A stretch of DNA of 64,000 nucleotides from VXYK01 sp965221585 (GCA_965221585.1 OZ244898.1:1984001-2048000); one strand, 5' to 3'; counted from the first letter of the stretch, positions 28,026 through 37,032 are shown. The notes: a model not told the origin generated them from the letters alone. Made by a program: numbers and translations.

Positions 28026-28447
28026 CAGTTGCCTCCGTCGGTTTCGGAATCTCCGGCAGTGTCGCCGGCCTCAGCGGCACCCGCAGACCCCACCGATTCC
28101 GCCGGTGCCGACTCTGGCGGCACTGACTTCGGCGGCGCCGACTTTGGCGGCGCCGACTTTGGCGGCACAGGCGCGGTGACCGGTTCCGACTTGCCAGTGT
28201 GCTGTTCCCAGGCTCCGGAGATCCTCAACAGCTTCTCGACCCGGTCGGTCGGCTGGGCACCATGGCGGAGCCAATGCAGTGCACGGTCATTGTCGATCTT
28301 GATAACTGAAGGATCCTGACGCGGCTCGTAGGTGCCGATGATCTCGATGAAGCGCCCGTTGCGGGGCGAACGAGAGTCTGCGGCGACAACGCGATAGGTG
28401 GGCTGCTTCTTCTTGCCCATCCGCATGAGGCGGAGCTTGACGGCCAT
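28025..28447 (-). CDS. rpsP: 30S ribosomal protein S16 with Pro/Lys/Ser repeat tail
   Basis: 140 residues against the usual 80-100. The S16 core (MAVKLRLMRMGKKKQPTYRV, GRFIEIIGTYEPRQDPSVI, ALHWLRHGAQPTDRVEKLL) is followed by a tail of about 55 residues containing PPKSA-type pentapeptide repeats and an acidic end. The repeats correspond to a 15-bp tandem DNA repeat (28110-28169), so the tail length may vary between strains. Confidence 0.96.
   Translation of the reverse strand: MAVKLRLMRMGKKKQPTYRVVAADSRSPRNGRFIEIIGTYEPRQDPSVIKIDNDRALHWLRHGAQPTDRVEKLLRISGAWEQHTGKSEPVTAPVPPKSAPPKSAPPKSVPPESAPAESVGSAGAAEAGDTAGDSETDGGN
28110..28169. repeat. four 15-bp tandem repeats inside rpsP
   Basis: Units of the form GACTTTGGCGGCGCC, the two central copies identical, encoding PPKSA-like pentapeptides of the S16 tail on the minus strand. 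Confidence 0.85.
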
Positions 28448-28585
28448 CTGTTCTCTGTTTCTCTTGAGGACTTATCGTCGCTGACTTGCGAAGATCGTTA
28501 GCGCGGCCGGGGCCGGGCGACCGCTCAATTCAATCTCCGCCGGTACACCAATTCCAACCTTGAGAGCGAACAACGCATCCGCCGC

Positions 28586-30016
28586 TCAAAACCCGCCGAC
28601 ACGATCTTCGAGCCCCGGCAACGAAAGCGGCACCTTCGGCACCTTGGCCGGACCCTTCTCGGTGACTCGCCCGCCACGGCGCTGCTTGCCCTTCTTGCCC
28701 CTGCTGCGAGCTTTCGGGTTGACCTTGCGGGAACCGTGTCCGGCGAACTGCTTCATCATCTGACGCATCTGTGAGAACTGGTCGATCAGTTGCCTCACTT
28801 CGGTGGGCTGGACACCTGAACCGTTGGCGATCCGCAAACGCCGCGACCCGTCGATGATGTCGGGCTGGATCCGCTCAGCCGGGGTCATGGAACGGATTAT
28901 CCCCTCGATGCGGGCCAGGTGCCGATCGTCGATCTCAGCGTCACGGGCTTCCTTGGGGATCCCCGGCATCATTCCCACGAGGTTCCCCAACGGACCCATC
29001 TTCTTGATCTGCTGCATCTGCTCGAGGAAGTCCTCAAGCGTGAACGTGCCTTCAAGCAGCCGGGCTGCTGCCTGCTCGGCCTGTTCAGCTTCGAAGGCCT
29101 CCTCCGCCTTCTCGATGAGGGTCTCAACATCTCCCATGCCGAGGATGCGGCTCGCCAGGCGATCCGGATGGAAGGTGTCGAAGTCCTCGATCTTCTCACC
29201 GGTCGACGCGAACGCGATCGGCTTGCCCACCACTTCCTTAACCGACAATGCCGCTCCGCCGCGGGCGTCGCCGTCGAGCTTGGTGAGGATCACACCGTCG
29301 AGGGCGAGGGTCTCGTCGAAGGACCTCGCCATGGTTACCGCGTCCTGGCCGGTCATGGCGTCCACGACCAAGAACGTGTAGTGAGGCTGGATCGAAGACG
29401 AGATGTCGCCGATCTCGGCCATCAACTCGGTGTCGATGGCTAAACGTCCCGCGGTGTCGACGATCACCACGTCGCGAGCGGTGCGAGTGGCCTCCTTGAT
29501 CGCTCTGCGGGCCACTCTCGTCGGGCGGGACGTCTCGGAGAAGACGGGGACATCGATCTGTGCGCCGAGGGTCCGGAGCTGTTCCACAGCTGCGGGGCGT
29601 TGCAGGTCCGCACCGACGAGCAGCGGATGGCGCCCCTGTTTCTTGAACCAGTGCGCCAGTTTCGCGGCATTGGTGGTCTTTCCCGAACCTTGCAGACCTG
29701 CCATCAGCACGACGGTCGGAGGTTTGGATGCGTAGTTCAGACGCATCGCCTCCCCGCCGAGGCTGACGGTCAATTCTTCGAGGACGATCTTGACGACCTG
29801 CTGGCTGGGATTGAGCGCCCTGGAGAGTTCCTGGCCCTGGGCACGGTCGCGGATCCGTGCCACCATCGAGTCAGCCACATCGAGATTGACGTCGGCTTCG
29901 AGCAGGGCGACTCGGATCTCGCCGAGGGTCTCGTCTATGTCGGCCTGGGTGAGCTTGCCCCGGCCCCTAATGCCTTTGAAGATGCGGTCGAAGCGGTCCG
30001 AGAGGGTTTCAAACAT
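28586..30016 (-). CDS. ffh: signal recognition particle GTPase Ffh (SRP54)
   Basis: 476 residues: N domain, G domain with GLQGSGKTTNAAKLA, DTAGRL and TKLDGDARGGAAL, then the Met-rich M domain (FLEQMQQIKKMGPLGNLVGM, QFSQMRQMMKQFAG) and a basic C-terminal tail. It binds 4.5S/SRP RNA and signal sequences. Lies between ftsY and rpsP. Confidence 0.97.
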   Translation of the reverse strand: MFETLSDRFDRIFKGIRGRGKLTQADIDETLGEIRVALLEADVNLDVADSMVARIRDRAQGQELSRALNPSQQVVKIVLEELTVSLGGEAMRLNYASKPPTVVLMAGLQGSGKTTNAAKLAHWFKKQGRHPLLVGADLQRPAAVEQLRTLGAQIDVPVFSETSRPTRVARRAIKEATRTARDVVIVDTAGRLAIDTELMAEIGDISSSIQPHYTFLVVDAMTGQDAVTMARSFDETLALDGVILTKLDGDARGGAALSVKEVVGKPIAFASTGEKIEDFDTFHPDRLASRILGMGDVETLIEKAEEAFEAEQAEQAAARLLEGTFTLEDFLEQMQQIKKMGPLGNLVGMMPGIPKEARDAEIDDRHLARIEGIIRSMTPAERIQPDIIDGSRRLRIANGSGVQPTEVRQLIDQFSQMRQMMKQFAGHGSRKVNPKARSRGKKGKQRRGGRVTEKGPAKVPKVPLSLPGLEDRVGGF

Positions 30017-30063
30017 GGTCCGTTCACCCTAGCGGCCCGGCCACCCGGCGCAGAGCGGCTTTG

Positions 30064-30155
30064 AGGCCGAGCAAATTGACACCGCACAGGGTCACCTCGA
30101 ACGAGGCCGTGGCCCGAGCGGCCCGTGAACGCAGTGAACAAGAGCGGGAAACAAC
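30064..30155. repeat. dispersed intergenic repeat, copy 1
   Basis: A segment beginning AGGCCGAGCAAATTGA and ending AAGAGCGGGAAACAAC that is closely repeated at 46829-46965. It fills most of the ffh-ftsY gap and includes the possible small stem GGCCG/CGGCC. Nature unknown. Confidence 0.8.
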
Positions 30156-30167
30156 ACGCCCCGTGCG

Positions 30168-31247
30168 CTATTCGAACAGGGCGTCCACAAACTCAGCAGG
30201 ATCAAAGTCGACAAGGTCACCGATCCCCTCTCCGAGACCTGCGAGCTTTACCGGAACACCGAGCTCGGAGTGGATCGCGATCACGATCCCCCCTTTGGCT
30301 GACCCGTCGAGTTTGGTCAGGATCACGCCGGTCACGTCCACCGCTTCAGTGAACTGCCTCGCCTGCGACAGGCCGTTCTGACCGGTTGTGGCATCAATGA
30401 CCAGCAACGTCTCGGTGACAGTTCCAGCGCCCTTCTCGGCCACCCGGCGTACCTTGCGCAACTCCTCCATCAGGTTGGCCTTGGTCTGCAGCCGACCGGC
30501 AGTGTCGGCCATCACCATCTGCACCGAACGCGCCGCGGCATGCTCTATCGCGTCGAACACGACCGACGACGGATCGGCGCCCTCGGACCCCCGCACGATC
30601 TCGGCCCCGGTGCGCTGGGACCATACGGTCAGCTGTTCAGCCGCGGCGGCACGGAACGTGTCCCCGGCGGCGAGCACGATCGAGCGCCCCTCAGCTGAGC
30701 AGCGCCGAGCCAACTTGCCGATTGTGGTCGTCTTCCCGACACCGTTGACCCCGACGAACAACCACACAGCCGGCCCCGTCTCCTGGCCCTCTGCACCGAC
30801 ATCGACGCTCAGGGAGCGATCGAATCCCTCGAGGCGTGACACGATCTCGGCCTTCACCAGTTCGGCAAGCTCCGAGGCATCGTCGAGTTTCTCCTCGCCT
30901 GCCCTGGCGCGCACCGCTGAGATGATCTCCGCGGATGTGGAGACACCCACATCGGCGCGGATCAAGGCGTTTTGGAGATCCTGCCAAGTCTCTTCGTTGA
31001 GGGCACCACGGCCGAACACCGGGCCCAGATACCCTCCGAGGGCCGAACGCGCCTTGCCGAGCCGGTCACGGAAAGAGGGCGCCACCGAGCCAGATTCGAT
31101 CGCCTCGTCATCGCCGGCTGTGGTGTCACCGGGGGGCTCGACGACCAGGGGGTCGCGGCCCCCGAGGCGTCGGTCCCTGACAATGAAATACGCGGAGAAG
31201 CCGACAATCGTCAACGCGGCGATGGCAATGATGATCGCGAACAGCAT
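30168..31247 (-). CDS. ftsY: signal recognition particle receptor FtsY
   Basis: 359 residues. Unlike the E. coli protein it begins with a true membrane helix (LFAIIIAIAALTIVGFSAYF), the actinobacterial form. The NG domain carries GVNGVGKTTTIGKLARRC, DTAGRLQTKANLMEEL, and TKLDGSAKGGIVIAI. It docks SRP-ribosome complexes at the membrane with Ffh. Confidence 0.97.
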   Translation of the reverse strand: MLFAIIIAIAALTIVGFSAYFIVRDRRLGGRDPLVVEPPGDTTAGDDEAIESGSVAPSFRDRLGKARSALGGYLGPVFGRGALNEETWQDLQNALIRADVGVSTSAEIISAVRARAGEEKLDDASELAELVKAEIVSRLEGFDRSLSVDVGAEGQETGPAVWLFVGVNGVGKTTTIGKLARRCSAEGRSIVLAAGDTFRAAAAEQLTVWSQRTGAEIVRGSEGADPSSVVFDAIEHAAARSVQMVMADTAGRLQTKANLMEELRKVRRVAEKGAGTVTETLLVIDATTGQNGLSQARQFTEAVDVTGVILTKLDGSAKGGIVIAIHSELGVPVKLAGLGEGIGDLVDFDPAEFVDALFE

Positions 31248-31308
31248 GGGAAGGGAGATTCTACCCCCTCTGTCGGATCAGTCGGGTCGCTCCGGCCGCT
31301 CCGGTCGC

Positions 31309-32760
31309 TCAGGCGGCGGCAAGAATCGCCTGGACCGTCAACCGGATGCCATCGCGGAGCAGCAGGATGTCAACACTCTCGCCGGGACGGAACAGTTTGA
31401 TCTCAGCTGCCAGATCGGCCATCGAGGTGATCTCCTTGCCGTTCACCGCAATGATGAGGTCACCGGCCTTGATACCGCTGTCGTCTGCGGGCGAACCGTC
31501 CACGACCGACGTCACCAGAGCACCGTGGGAGCCGTCGGTGGGCGTCTCACCCTGGATCCCGAGGAATCCGATGTCGAGCGACTCCCCGCTGACGATGCGG
31601 CGGGCGATCAGCACAATGGTGTCGGAGGGGATGGCGAACCCGACGCCGACATTGCCCGAGTTCGGGCCGGCGGTTCGAATCTGGGTGTTGATGCCGATGA
31701 CCCGGCCGAAGCGGTCTGCAAGAGCCCCGCCCGAGTTGCCAGGGTTGATCGGCGCGTCGGTCTGGATCATCTCTACGGGACTGGGATTCTCCGGATCTGA
31801 ACCGCCCTCCAGAAGTACGCGGTTGATCGCACTGACCACACCCGAGGTGACGCTCTGGTCCAGCCCGAACGGCCCTCCAATGGCGACGGCCAACTGTCCC
31901 ACCCTGACTTCGGAGGTTGGCGCGAAGATCGCTTGAACCAGCGAATTCACTTCATCGGGGTCAACTCCCACCACTGCCACGTCGCGACTGGGGTCACCGC
32001 CGATGACCGTCCCAACTACCGTCTGTCCATCGGGGAACTCAACGTCGACATTGGTGCTGAGCTCGACCACGTGGTTGTTGGTAACGATGTAGCCGTTCTC
32101 GGCGTCCCAGACGACGCCCGAGCCTTGACCCTCGTCGCTGATTATCACCACGATCGACGGACTGACCGCGTCGGCAACATCAGCCACCGGCTCCAGCGAC
32201 GGCTCCAGGGGTACAGGGCCCGGCTCAACCTCCAGGAAGGAGTCCATTGTGTCAGCGCTCGGCGATGAACTGACCGAAGACCCACCTCCGTCAAGTCTGC
32301 CTTGAGAAGAAAAATCGGTGGTAGTCGACGAGGACCCGGTCGAGTCCTCGGACCAGAGCTGACCGGCGACGAACCCGCCAACGAGCAGCATGCATACCGT
32401 CAGCAGCACGAAGATCCCCCTGAGCCAGGCCGTGGAGTCCCAGCGCCTGTCGGGAGGTTGTGCAGACGACGGCGGGCCGATGGTCGGCATGACACCGAGC
32501 GGAGGCGGAGTCGGTTTCGGCAAACTCGACTGTTGCGGCGGGGTCGGCACGCGGCCGGACGGCGGCGGCGGAGGCGGAGGCGGAGGCGGCGGTGGGGGTG
32601 GGGGCGGGGGTGGGGGCGGAGGTGCTGCCGATTGCGGACCTCGGGGCGGAGGCGGAGGCGGCGGAACCCGCTTTGTCGCGGACGCAGGCAAACGATGCTC
32701 TGCGGGACTCACGGTGCCGTCGGCAGCACCATCAAGTTCGTCGCTCCGGTCGCGATCCAT
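31309..32760 (-). CDS. membrane-anchored HtrA-like serine protease with PDZ and polyproline
   Basis: 483 residues. A cytoplasmic N-terminus of about 105 residues with an uninterrupted polyproline run of roughly 20 residues, one membrane helix (GIFVLLTVCMLLVGGFVAG), then an extracytoplasmic trypsin-like domain with the triad in YIVTNNHVV (His), RDVAVVGVD (Asp) and NPGNSGGALAD (Ser), and a C-terminal PDZ domain (DSGIKAGDLIIAVNGKEI). HtrA/DegP-type quality-control protease of the cell envelope, as in mycobacterial HtrA/PepD. Confidence 0.94.
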   Translation of the reverse strand: MDRDRSDELDGAADGTVSPAEHRLPASATKRVPPPPPPPRGPQSAAPPPPPPPPPPPPPPPPPPPPPSGRVPTPPQQSSLPKPTPPPLGVMPTIGPPSSAQPPDRRWDSTAWLRGIFVLLTVCMLLVGGFVAGQLWSEDSTGSSSTTTDFSSQGRLDGGGSSVSSSPSADTMDSFLEVEPGPVPLEPSLEPVADVADAVSPSIVVIISDEGQGSGVVWDAENGYIVTNNHVVELSTNVDVEFPDGQTVVGTVIGGDPSRDVAVVGVDPDEVNSLVQAIFAPTSEVRVGQLAVAIGGPFGLDQSVTSGVVSAINRVLLEGGSDPENPSPVEMIQTDAPINPGNSGGALADRFGRVIGINTQIRTAGPNSGNVGVGFAIPSDTIVLIARRIVSGESLDIGFLGIQGETPTDGSHGALVTSVVDGSPADDSGIKAGDLIIAVNGKEITSMADLAAEIKLFRPGESVDILLLRDGIRLTVQAILAAA

Positions 32761-32766
32761 ACTCCA

Positions 32767-32772
32767 ACGGTA
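32767..32772 (-). promoter_or_regulatory. -10-like box 6 nt before the htrA-like ATG
   Basis: TACCGT on the minus strand followed by TGGAGT and the ATG at 32760. The spacer also resembles a Shine-Dalgarno site (TTGGAG), so the leaderless reading is only one option. Confidence 0.3.
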
Positions 32773-32867
32773 GGGCCTCGAACCGAAAGGGAGAAGTGCC
32801 GCAGCGCCAAATTACCGCACGCGAATCACCACAACGGCATCACCAATCCTCGCGGCGTTCGCTCGCC

Positions 32868-32873
32868 TAGCCT
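32868..32873 (+). promoter_or_regulatory. -10 box of leaderless type for the 40-codon ORF
   Basis: TAGCCT, 6 nt before the ATG at 32880. The context TAGCCT-GAGGCG-ATG closely resembles TAGCCT-CAGGCGC-ATG at 11572. Confidence 0.45.
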
Positions 32874-32879
32874 GAGGCG

Positions 32880-33002
32880 ATGACCACCATCACTGTCGGC
32901 CCGCGCCGCCTTCACCGTTTCGTTCGCAGGTTCGACAACGTCATCGGTCTCCAGCACCGCGGCCATCTCACGGCACCACGACCGCTGATCGGGGCTCCGT
33001 GA
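32880..33002 (+). CDS. 40-residue basic small protein coupled to membrane/Kelch gene
   Basis: Short ORF with a very basic sequence (VGPRRLHRFVRRFDNVIGLQ), no membrane helix and no recognised family. Its stop overlaps the GTG start of the next gene (GTGA), and a -10-like box lies 6 nt upstream. It may be a leader whose translation delivers ribosomes to the following start, which has no other clear ribosome site, or a real small protein. Confidence 0.5.
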   Translation: MTTITVGPRRLHRFVRRFDNVIGLQHRGHLTAPRPLIGAP

Positions 33003-34786
33003 CCAGACGGGATCTGGTCGTCAGAGTCGTCGCCGCGGTCACCTTGACCGCCGTCGCAGTACTGCTCGGAGATTCCGACTCCCGGGGTTGGGCACTGCTC
33101 GGGCTGTTGGCAGCGCTTGCCGGGACGAACCTGGGCCCTTCGCTGGCCGACAACACAGGCAAGCTGCTCACAGCCGGCTGGTGGTCGCGGAGCAACCGCC
33201 TGACGATGGTCTCGGCATTCTCAGCCGGGTTGGCCTGCTCAGCAGGTCTAGTCGGATCCACCGTGTGGATCCTCGGCGAACTGCAGGAGGCGCTGAGAAC
33301 GCTCGACAGGATCGTCTTCGGGTTCATTCTGGTGCTGGCGATGCTCTTCATCGACTACGACAGACACAAGCGCCGCGACCTTGCCCCGTGGGTGAACCGG
33401 CGAACCGAACAGGACCTGGAACAACCCCGGTCTGCAAGCGGTGCCTTCAGTCTCGGCGCTCAACTCGGCGCAGGCAGCCAAGCCTTCAAGCATTCCGTCG
33501 CACCGCATGTCGTGTTGGTGGTGGCCGTGTTGACGAACCCCGGCCTAGTTGACTCGATCGTGGTCTGCGGTGTTTTCGGGCTGTCGCGGCTGACGCCTGT
33601 GCTGGTGCCGCGCCTGGCCGACCTCTCCCGCCCGGCCAGGATCGCCAACACCCAGTTCTTGGCTATACCGGCGATGACTCTGCTGATAGCCGTCTCGCTG
33701 ATCGAACCGTTTCCGCTCGCCACCGTCGACCAGAGCCAGATATCCGCGACCCCGCAGGCGCAGATCAGCTGGACCGCGCGAGACATCGACCGCGGCATTG
33801 CCGCCAGATCCGATTACAGCCTCACCGTCTTCGACAAGTACGCGTTGATCTGGGGAGGCGTCACTGACGACGGGCTCAGTTCCACAGGGGTGGTCCTCAA
33901 TGCCACAGGGAAGCTGACTCACGCAGTCGGCGAGGCACCGATAGCCGGCAGACGCCACCACACCGCGGTCTGGACCGGAACAGAGATGATCGTCTGGGGA
34001 GGCACGAGCCAGTTCGGACTCGAACGTCACGCCGATGGCGCGGCCTACAACCCGATGACTGATCAATGGCGGGTCATCGCACCAAGTCCACTTGACGCTG
34101 TCTGGGACCACACCGCGGTCTGGACCGGGACAGAGATGATCGTCTGGGGAGGCACCTCAGGTTCGGATCAACCCTCGGGGCTGGGCGCTGCCTACAACCC
34201 GACCACCGACGCCTGGCGTTACATCCACGCCGCGAAGATCTCCGCTCGATCAGGCCACTCCGCTACCTGGACCGGTTCCGAGATGGTGATCTGGGGTGGC
34301 AGGACCGACAAGGCGGTCGACGACGGAGCCGCCTACAACCCAACGACAAACAAATGGCGCGAACTGCCGGAAGGACCGCTCAAAGGCGCCCAGGACGCCT
34401 TGGTCACCTGGACTGGAACCGATGTGCTGGTCGCGGGCGGAAGCGCTGGTGACGGACCGCGAAGCGACGCCGCATTGTGGAACCCGCGGACGAACCTCTG
34501 GAGACGCCTTCCGCCAACGCCTGTGCCGTCACTGGAGGCGGACAACGCCGCCTGGGTCGGCGAGGTGCTCGTCGCCGTCACTGGCGACGCGACGATCATC
34601 TTCGACACCCGAACCCTGCTCTGGTCCTCCGCGCCGCCTCCCGAGACCGAGGCCGTCGACGGGTACTCGCTCCAGGGCGTCGACGGCGTGCTGGTGCTGT
34701 TCGGCGGGTACTCACTCAACCGCGACGCCGGGCCCTTCCACAACGACTTCTGGACCGCGGAAGTCAATTTCCCGTCAACGTCCTGA
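32999..34786 (+). CDS. polytopic membrane protein with C-terminal Kelch-type propeller
   Basis: 595 residues from a GTG that overlaps the upstream small ORF. Residues about 1-255 contain several hydrophobic helices (VVAAVTLTAVAVLLG, GFILVLAMLFIDYD, HVVLVVAVLTNPG, FLAIPAMTLLIAVSLIEP). Residues about 280-590 hold repeated blades of the type HTAVWTGTEMIVWGG - AAYNPTTDAW, a Kelch/galactose-oxidase-like propeller that should face outward. I do not recognise the membrane half. Function unknown; a surface receptor or adhesion role is a guess. It converges on thiolase cassette 1. Confidence 0.85.
   Translation: MTRRDLVVRVVAAVTLTAVAVLLGDSDSRGWALLGLLAALAGTNLGPSLADNTGKLLTAGWWSRSNRLTMVSAFSAGLACSAGLVGSTVWILGELQEALRTLDRIVFGFILVLAMLFIDYDRHKRRDLAPWVNRRTEQDLEQPRSASGAFSLGAQLGAGSQAFKHSVAPHVVLVVAVLTNPGLVDSIVVCGVFGLSRLTPVLVPRLADLSRPARIANTQFLAIPAMTLLIAVSLIEPFPLATVDQSQISATPQAQISWTARDIDRGIAARSDYSLTVFDKYALIWGGVTDDGLSSTGVVLNATGKLTHAVGEAPIAGRRHHTAVWTGTEMIVWGGTSQFGLERHADGAAYNPMTDQWRVIAPSPLDAVWDHTAVWTGTEMIVWGGTSGSDQPSGLGAAYNPTTDAWRYIHAAKISARSGHSATWTGSEMVIWGGRTDKAVDDGAAYNPTTNKWRELPEGPLKGAQDALVTWTGTDVLVAGGSAGDGPRSDAALWNPRTNLWRRLPPTPVPSLEADNAAWVGEVLVAVTGDATIIFDTRTLLWSSAPPPETEAVDGYSLQGVDGVLVLFGGYSLNRDAGPFHNDFWTAEVNFPSTS
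33957..34005. repeat. 49-bp direct repeat inside Kelch gene, copy 1
   Basis: Identical at 48 of 49 positions to 34107-34155, exactly 150 bp (one blade of 50 codons) away. Confidence 0.9.
34107..34155. repeat. 49-bp direct repeat inside Kelch gene, copy 2
   Basis: Second copy of the repeat at 33957-34005, one mismatch. Encodes HTAVWTGTEMIVWGGT in the next propeller blade. Confidence 0.9.
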
Positions 34787-34816
34787 TCCCACCGAGACCC
34801 TTGCTCGGCGCCGGAG

Positions 34817-35977
34817 TCACTTGTCCTTGGCGACGATCCACATTGCGTAGTACTGGGCTCCACCGCCGTACGCATGACCGAAAGCCGTGCGCGCGCCGTC
34901 GACCTGATGCTCACCGGCTTCGCCCATCACCTGCAACGCAGCCTCAGCGAAACGGATCATCCCGGACGCGCCAATGGCGTTGGACGACAACACCCCGCCC
35001 GAACAGTTCACCGGGAGGTCCCCGCCCTCAAGCTTGGTGGCACCGGATTCGACCAATTGCCAACCCCTGCCCTTCTCGGCAAACCCAAGAGACTCGAGCC
35101 ACATCGGCTCGTACCAGGAGAACGGCACGTACATCTCGACCGCGTCGATCTCAGCGCGGCGGTCATGGATCCCGGCCTGGGCGAACACGTCATCAGCACA
35201 CTGCTCGCTGGCCGCTGGCGAGACCATGTTGCGTCCACCGTACGAGTTCGACTCCGAGCGCATCGCAGTGCCCTTGACCCACGCCACCGGACCGTCATGG
35301 GAATCGCCGCCCGCCTCGTCGGTCAGGACCATCGCGCAGGCGCCGTCCGAAGACGGACAGGTCTCGGAATAGCGGATCGGATCCCACAACATCGGCGACT
35401 CGACGACCTGTTCGAAGGTGAGATCATGCTGGTGAACATGGGCGTAGGGGTTCTTCAAGGCATGCTGCCGGTCCTTGAAGGCCACGAGGCAACCGATCAA
35501 CTCCGGAGCATCGCTCATCGCCATGTAGCGCCGCATGATCGGTGAGAAATAACCGCCGGCCCCAGCGTTGACCGAAGTCGTGAACGGTTGTGGAAGCGAC
35601 AACGCCCACATGGCATTGGACTCCGACTGCTTCTCCCAGGCAATCGTCAGGACCGTGGAGTGCACACGACTCTGAATCATCGAGGCGGCAACGCACGCGG
35701 TTGACCCTCCGACCGAACCTGCGGTGTGGACCCGCATTATCGGCTTGCCGACGCAACCGAGGGCTTCGGCGAGGTATATCTCGGGCATCATCACGCCCTC
35801 GAAGAAGTCGGGGGCCTTGCCCATGATCACCGCGTCGATGTCGGCCCAGGTCTTGTGCGCCGAATCAAGTGCGCGCTGGGCTGCCTCACGCAGCAGTCCC
35901 GCCATCGACACGTCGCCGCGCGTCGACGCATACTTCGTCTGGCCCACACCGATGACAGCGGTTCGTTCCTTTCCCAT
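34817..35977 (-). CDS. thiolase-like / SCP-x lipid-transfer-type protein, B subunit (cassette 1)
   Basis: 386 residues from ATG 35977 (GGGGGAG 5 nt upstream); GTG 35983 is an alternative. Thiolase fold: TAVIGVGQTKYASTRGD, DIDAVIMGKAPDFFEG. The site that carries the acylated Cys in true thiolases reads RVHTAGSVGGSTACVAA, and the GHPxGASG motif reads VNCSGGVLSSNAIGASG, so the classical Cys/His residues are missing. This is the pattern of Ltp2-like retro-aldolases and lipid-transfer thiolases. Third gene of a DUF35-thiolase-thiolase operon; 53704-54861 is its paralogue. Confidence 0.87.
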   Translation of the reverse strand: MGKERTAVIGVGQTKYASTRGDVSMAGLLREAAQRALDSAHKTWADIDAVIMGKAPDFFEGVMMPEIYLAEALGCVGKPIMRVHTAGSVGGSTACVAASMIQSRVHSTVLTIAWEKQSESNAMWALSLPQPFTTSVNAGAGGYFSPIMRRYMAMSDAPELIGCLVAFKDRQHALKNPYAHVHQHDLTFEQVVESPMLWDPIRYSETCPSSDGACAMVLTDEAGGDSHDGPVAWVKGTAMRSESNSYGGRNMVSPAASEQCADDVFAQAGIHDRRAEIDAVEMYVPFSWYEPMWLESLGFAEKGRGWQLVESGATKLEGGDLPVNCSGGVLSSNAIGASGMIRFAEAALQVMGEAGEHQVDGARTAFGHAYGGGAQYYAMWIVAKDK

Positions 35978-35979
35978 CG

Positions 35980-37032
35980 TCACTCCCCCTCCAGCACCGC
36001 GACCAGGTTCTGTTGCAGACAGGGGCCGGAGGTGGCATGCGCGACCCCGCGGTCGCCGTCACCTCGAGCGATGCGCTCGAACACCTCGCCGAAACGAATC
36101 AGTCCCGCAGCCATCATCGTGTTGGCCGCCAGAGCGCCGCCCGAAGGATTGATCGACACCTCGTCGTCAAGCCCAAGAGCTTCGGTCAGTACAGCCTCCG
36201 AGGTGCTGAACGGCGCATGCAACTCGGCCAAATCGACCCGGTCAGAGCCGACACCCGCCTTCTGTGCAGCTGTCGCGGCCGAATTGGCCGAGGTCAGGTC
36301 CCTAACCCCCAACGTGTGCGCATCGCTGCGATGGTCGATCCCGCGGATCCATACAGGGCGTTCACACAGCTCCCTGGCCCGGTCGCCGGTCGCCAACACC
36401 ATCGTCGCCCCTCCGTCGGCCGACGCGCCGATGTCGGAGGGCCGCAGAGGATCCGACAGGTACGGCTCGGCGAGGATCTCTTCGACCGACTTCTGTTGAG
36501 TACGGACCGCGTGCGGGTTGCCAGCAGCGTTCTTGCGGGAACGGCTCGCGATCTCAGCCAGCTGTCGTTCGTTCACCTTGCCCGACTCCAACAACATCCG
36601 CGCCGCAAGGCCCTCGATGGCGTAGGCGTCGGGCCAGAGCGGCGCCACATAGTAGGGATCCATCTGGGTCGCCAGAACATCACGCAACGACCCCGGCGAC
36701 GACTTCCCGTAGGAATAGACGAAAGCAGTGTCGATGTCTTCACACTGCAGCTTGACCCACGCCTCATACAGTGCCCAGGCACCGTCCTGTTCAACGTGGC
36801 TCTCGCTGATGGGTGGAACCGGGCCTGTGCCGTCGATTGTCATCACGAACGAGAATGCCTGGCCCGCGAGGAAGTCCGATGAGCCCGAGCAAGTGAAACC
36901 CATGTCCTTCTGGGACAGTCCCACTGCATCTTTGGCCTGTTCCATGAGTGGGATCATCATTTCGACTTCCGACTCGTTGGGAATCGCCGACTCCTGGCGC
37001 TGGGCGAACGAGACGATGGCAACGTCTTTCAT
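35980..37032 (-). CDS. thiolase-like protein, A subunit (cassette 1)
   Basis: 350 residues from ATG 37032 (AAGGAG 4 nt upstream, ATGA overlap with the DUF35 gene). VAIVSFAQRQES at the N-terminus, HVEQDGAWALYEAWVKLQ at the nucleophile position (no Cys) and INPSGGALAANTMMAAGLIR in place of the GHPxGASG loop. Probably forms a heterodimer with the B protein. No classical thiolase activity is expected; acyl-CoA side-chain aldol cleavage is one hypothesis. Paralogue at 54863-55963. Confidence 0.85.
   Translation of the reverse strand: MKDVAIVSFAQRQESAIPNESEVEMMIPLMEQAKDAVGLSQKDMGFTCSGSSDFLAGQAFSFVMTIDGTGPVPPISESHVEQDGAWALYEAWVKLQCEDIDTAFVYSYGKSSPGSLRDVLATQMDPYYVAPLWPDAYAIEGLAARMLLESGKVNERQLAEIASRSRKNAAGNPHAVRTQQKSVEEILAEPYLSDPLRPSDIGASADGGATMVLATGDRARELCERPVWIRGIDHRSDAHTLGVRDLTSANSAATAAQKAGVGSDRVDLAELHAPFSTSEAVLTEALGLDDEVSINPSGGALAANTMMAAGLIRFGEVFERIARGDGDRGVAHATSGPCLQQNLVAVLEGE

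Noticed and set aside
30017..30167. SRP (4.5S) RNA gene next to ffh
   Set aside because: The conserved apical tetraloop/asymmetric-loop sequence of SRP RNA is absent; the region is the dispersed repeat.
30388..31800. 470-codon plus-strand ORF opposite ftsY and the HtrA-like gene
   Set aside because: Spans two real genes on the other strand and has no protein-like motifs.
32390..32773. Gly-rich plus-strand ORF resembling a PE-PGRS tail
   Set aside because: Mirror of the polyproline codons of the HtrA-like protease.
32880..33045. Possible third UGA-Sec read-through at the end of the 40-codon ORF
   Set aside because: The frame after its TGA stops soon, shows no redox motif, and the next gene starts by GTGA overlap.
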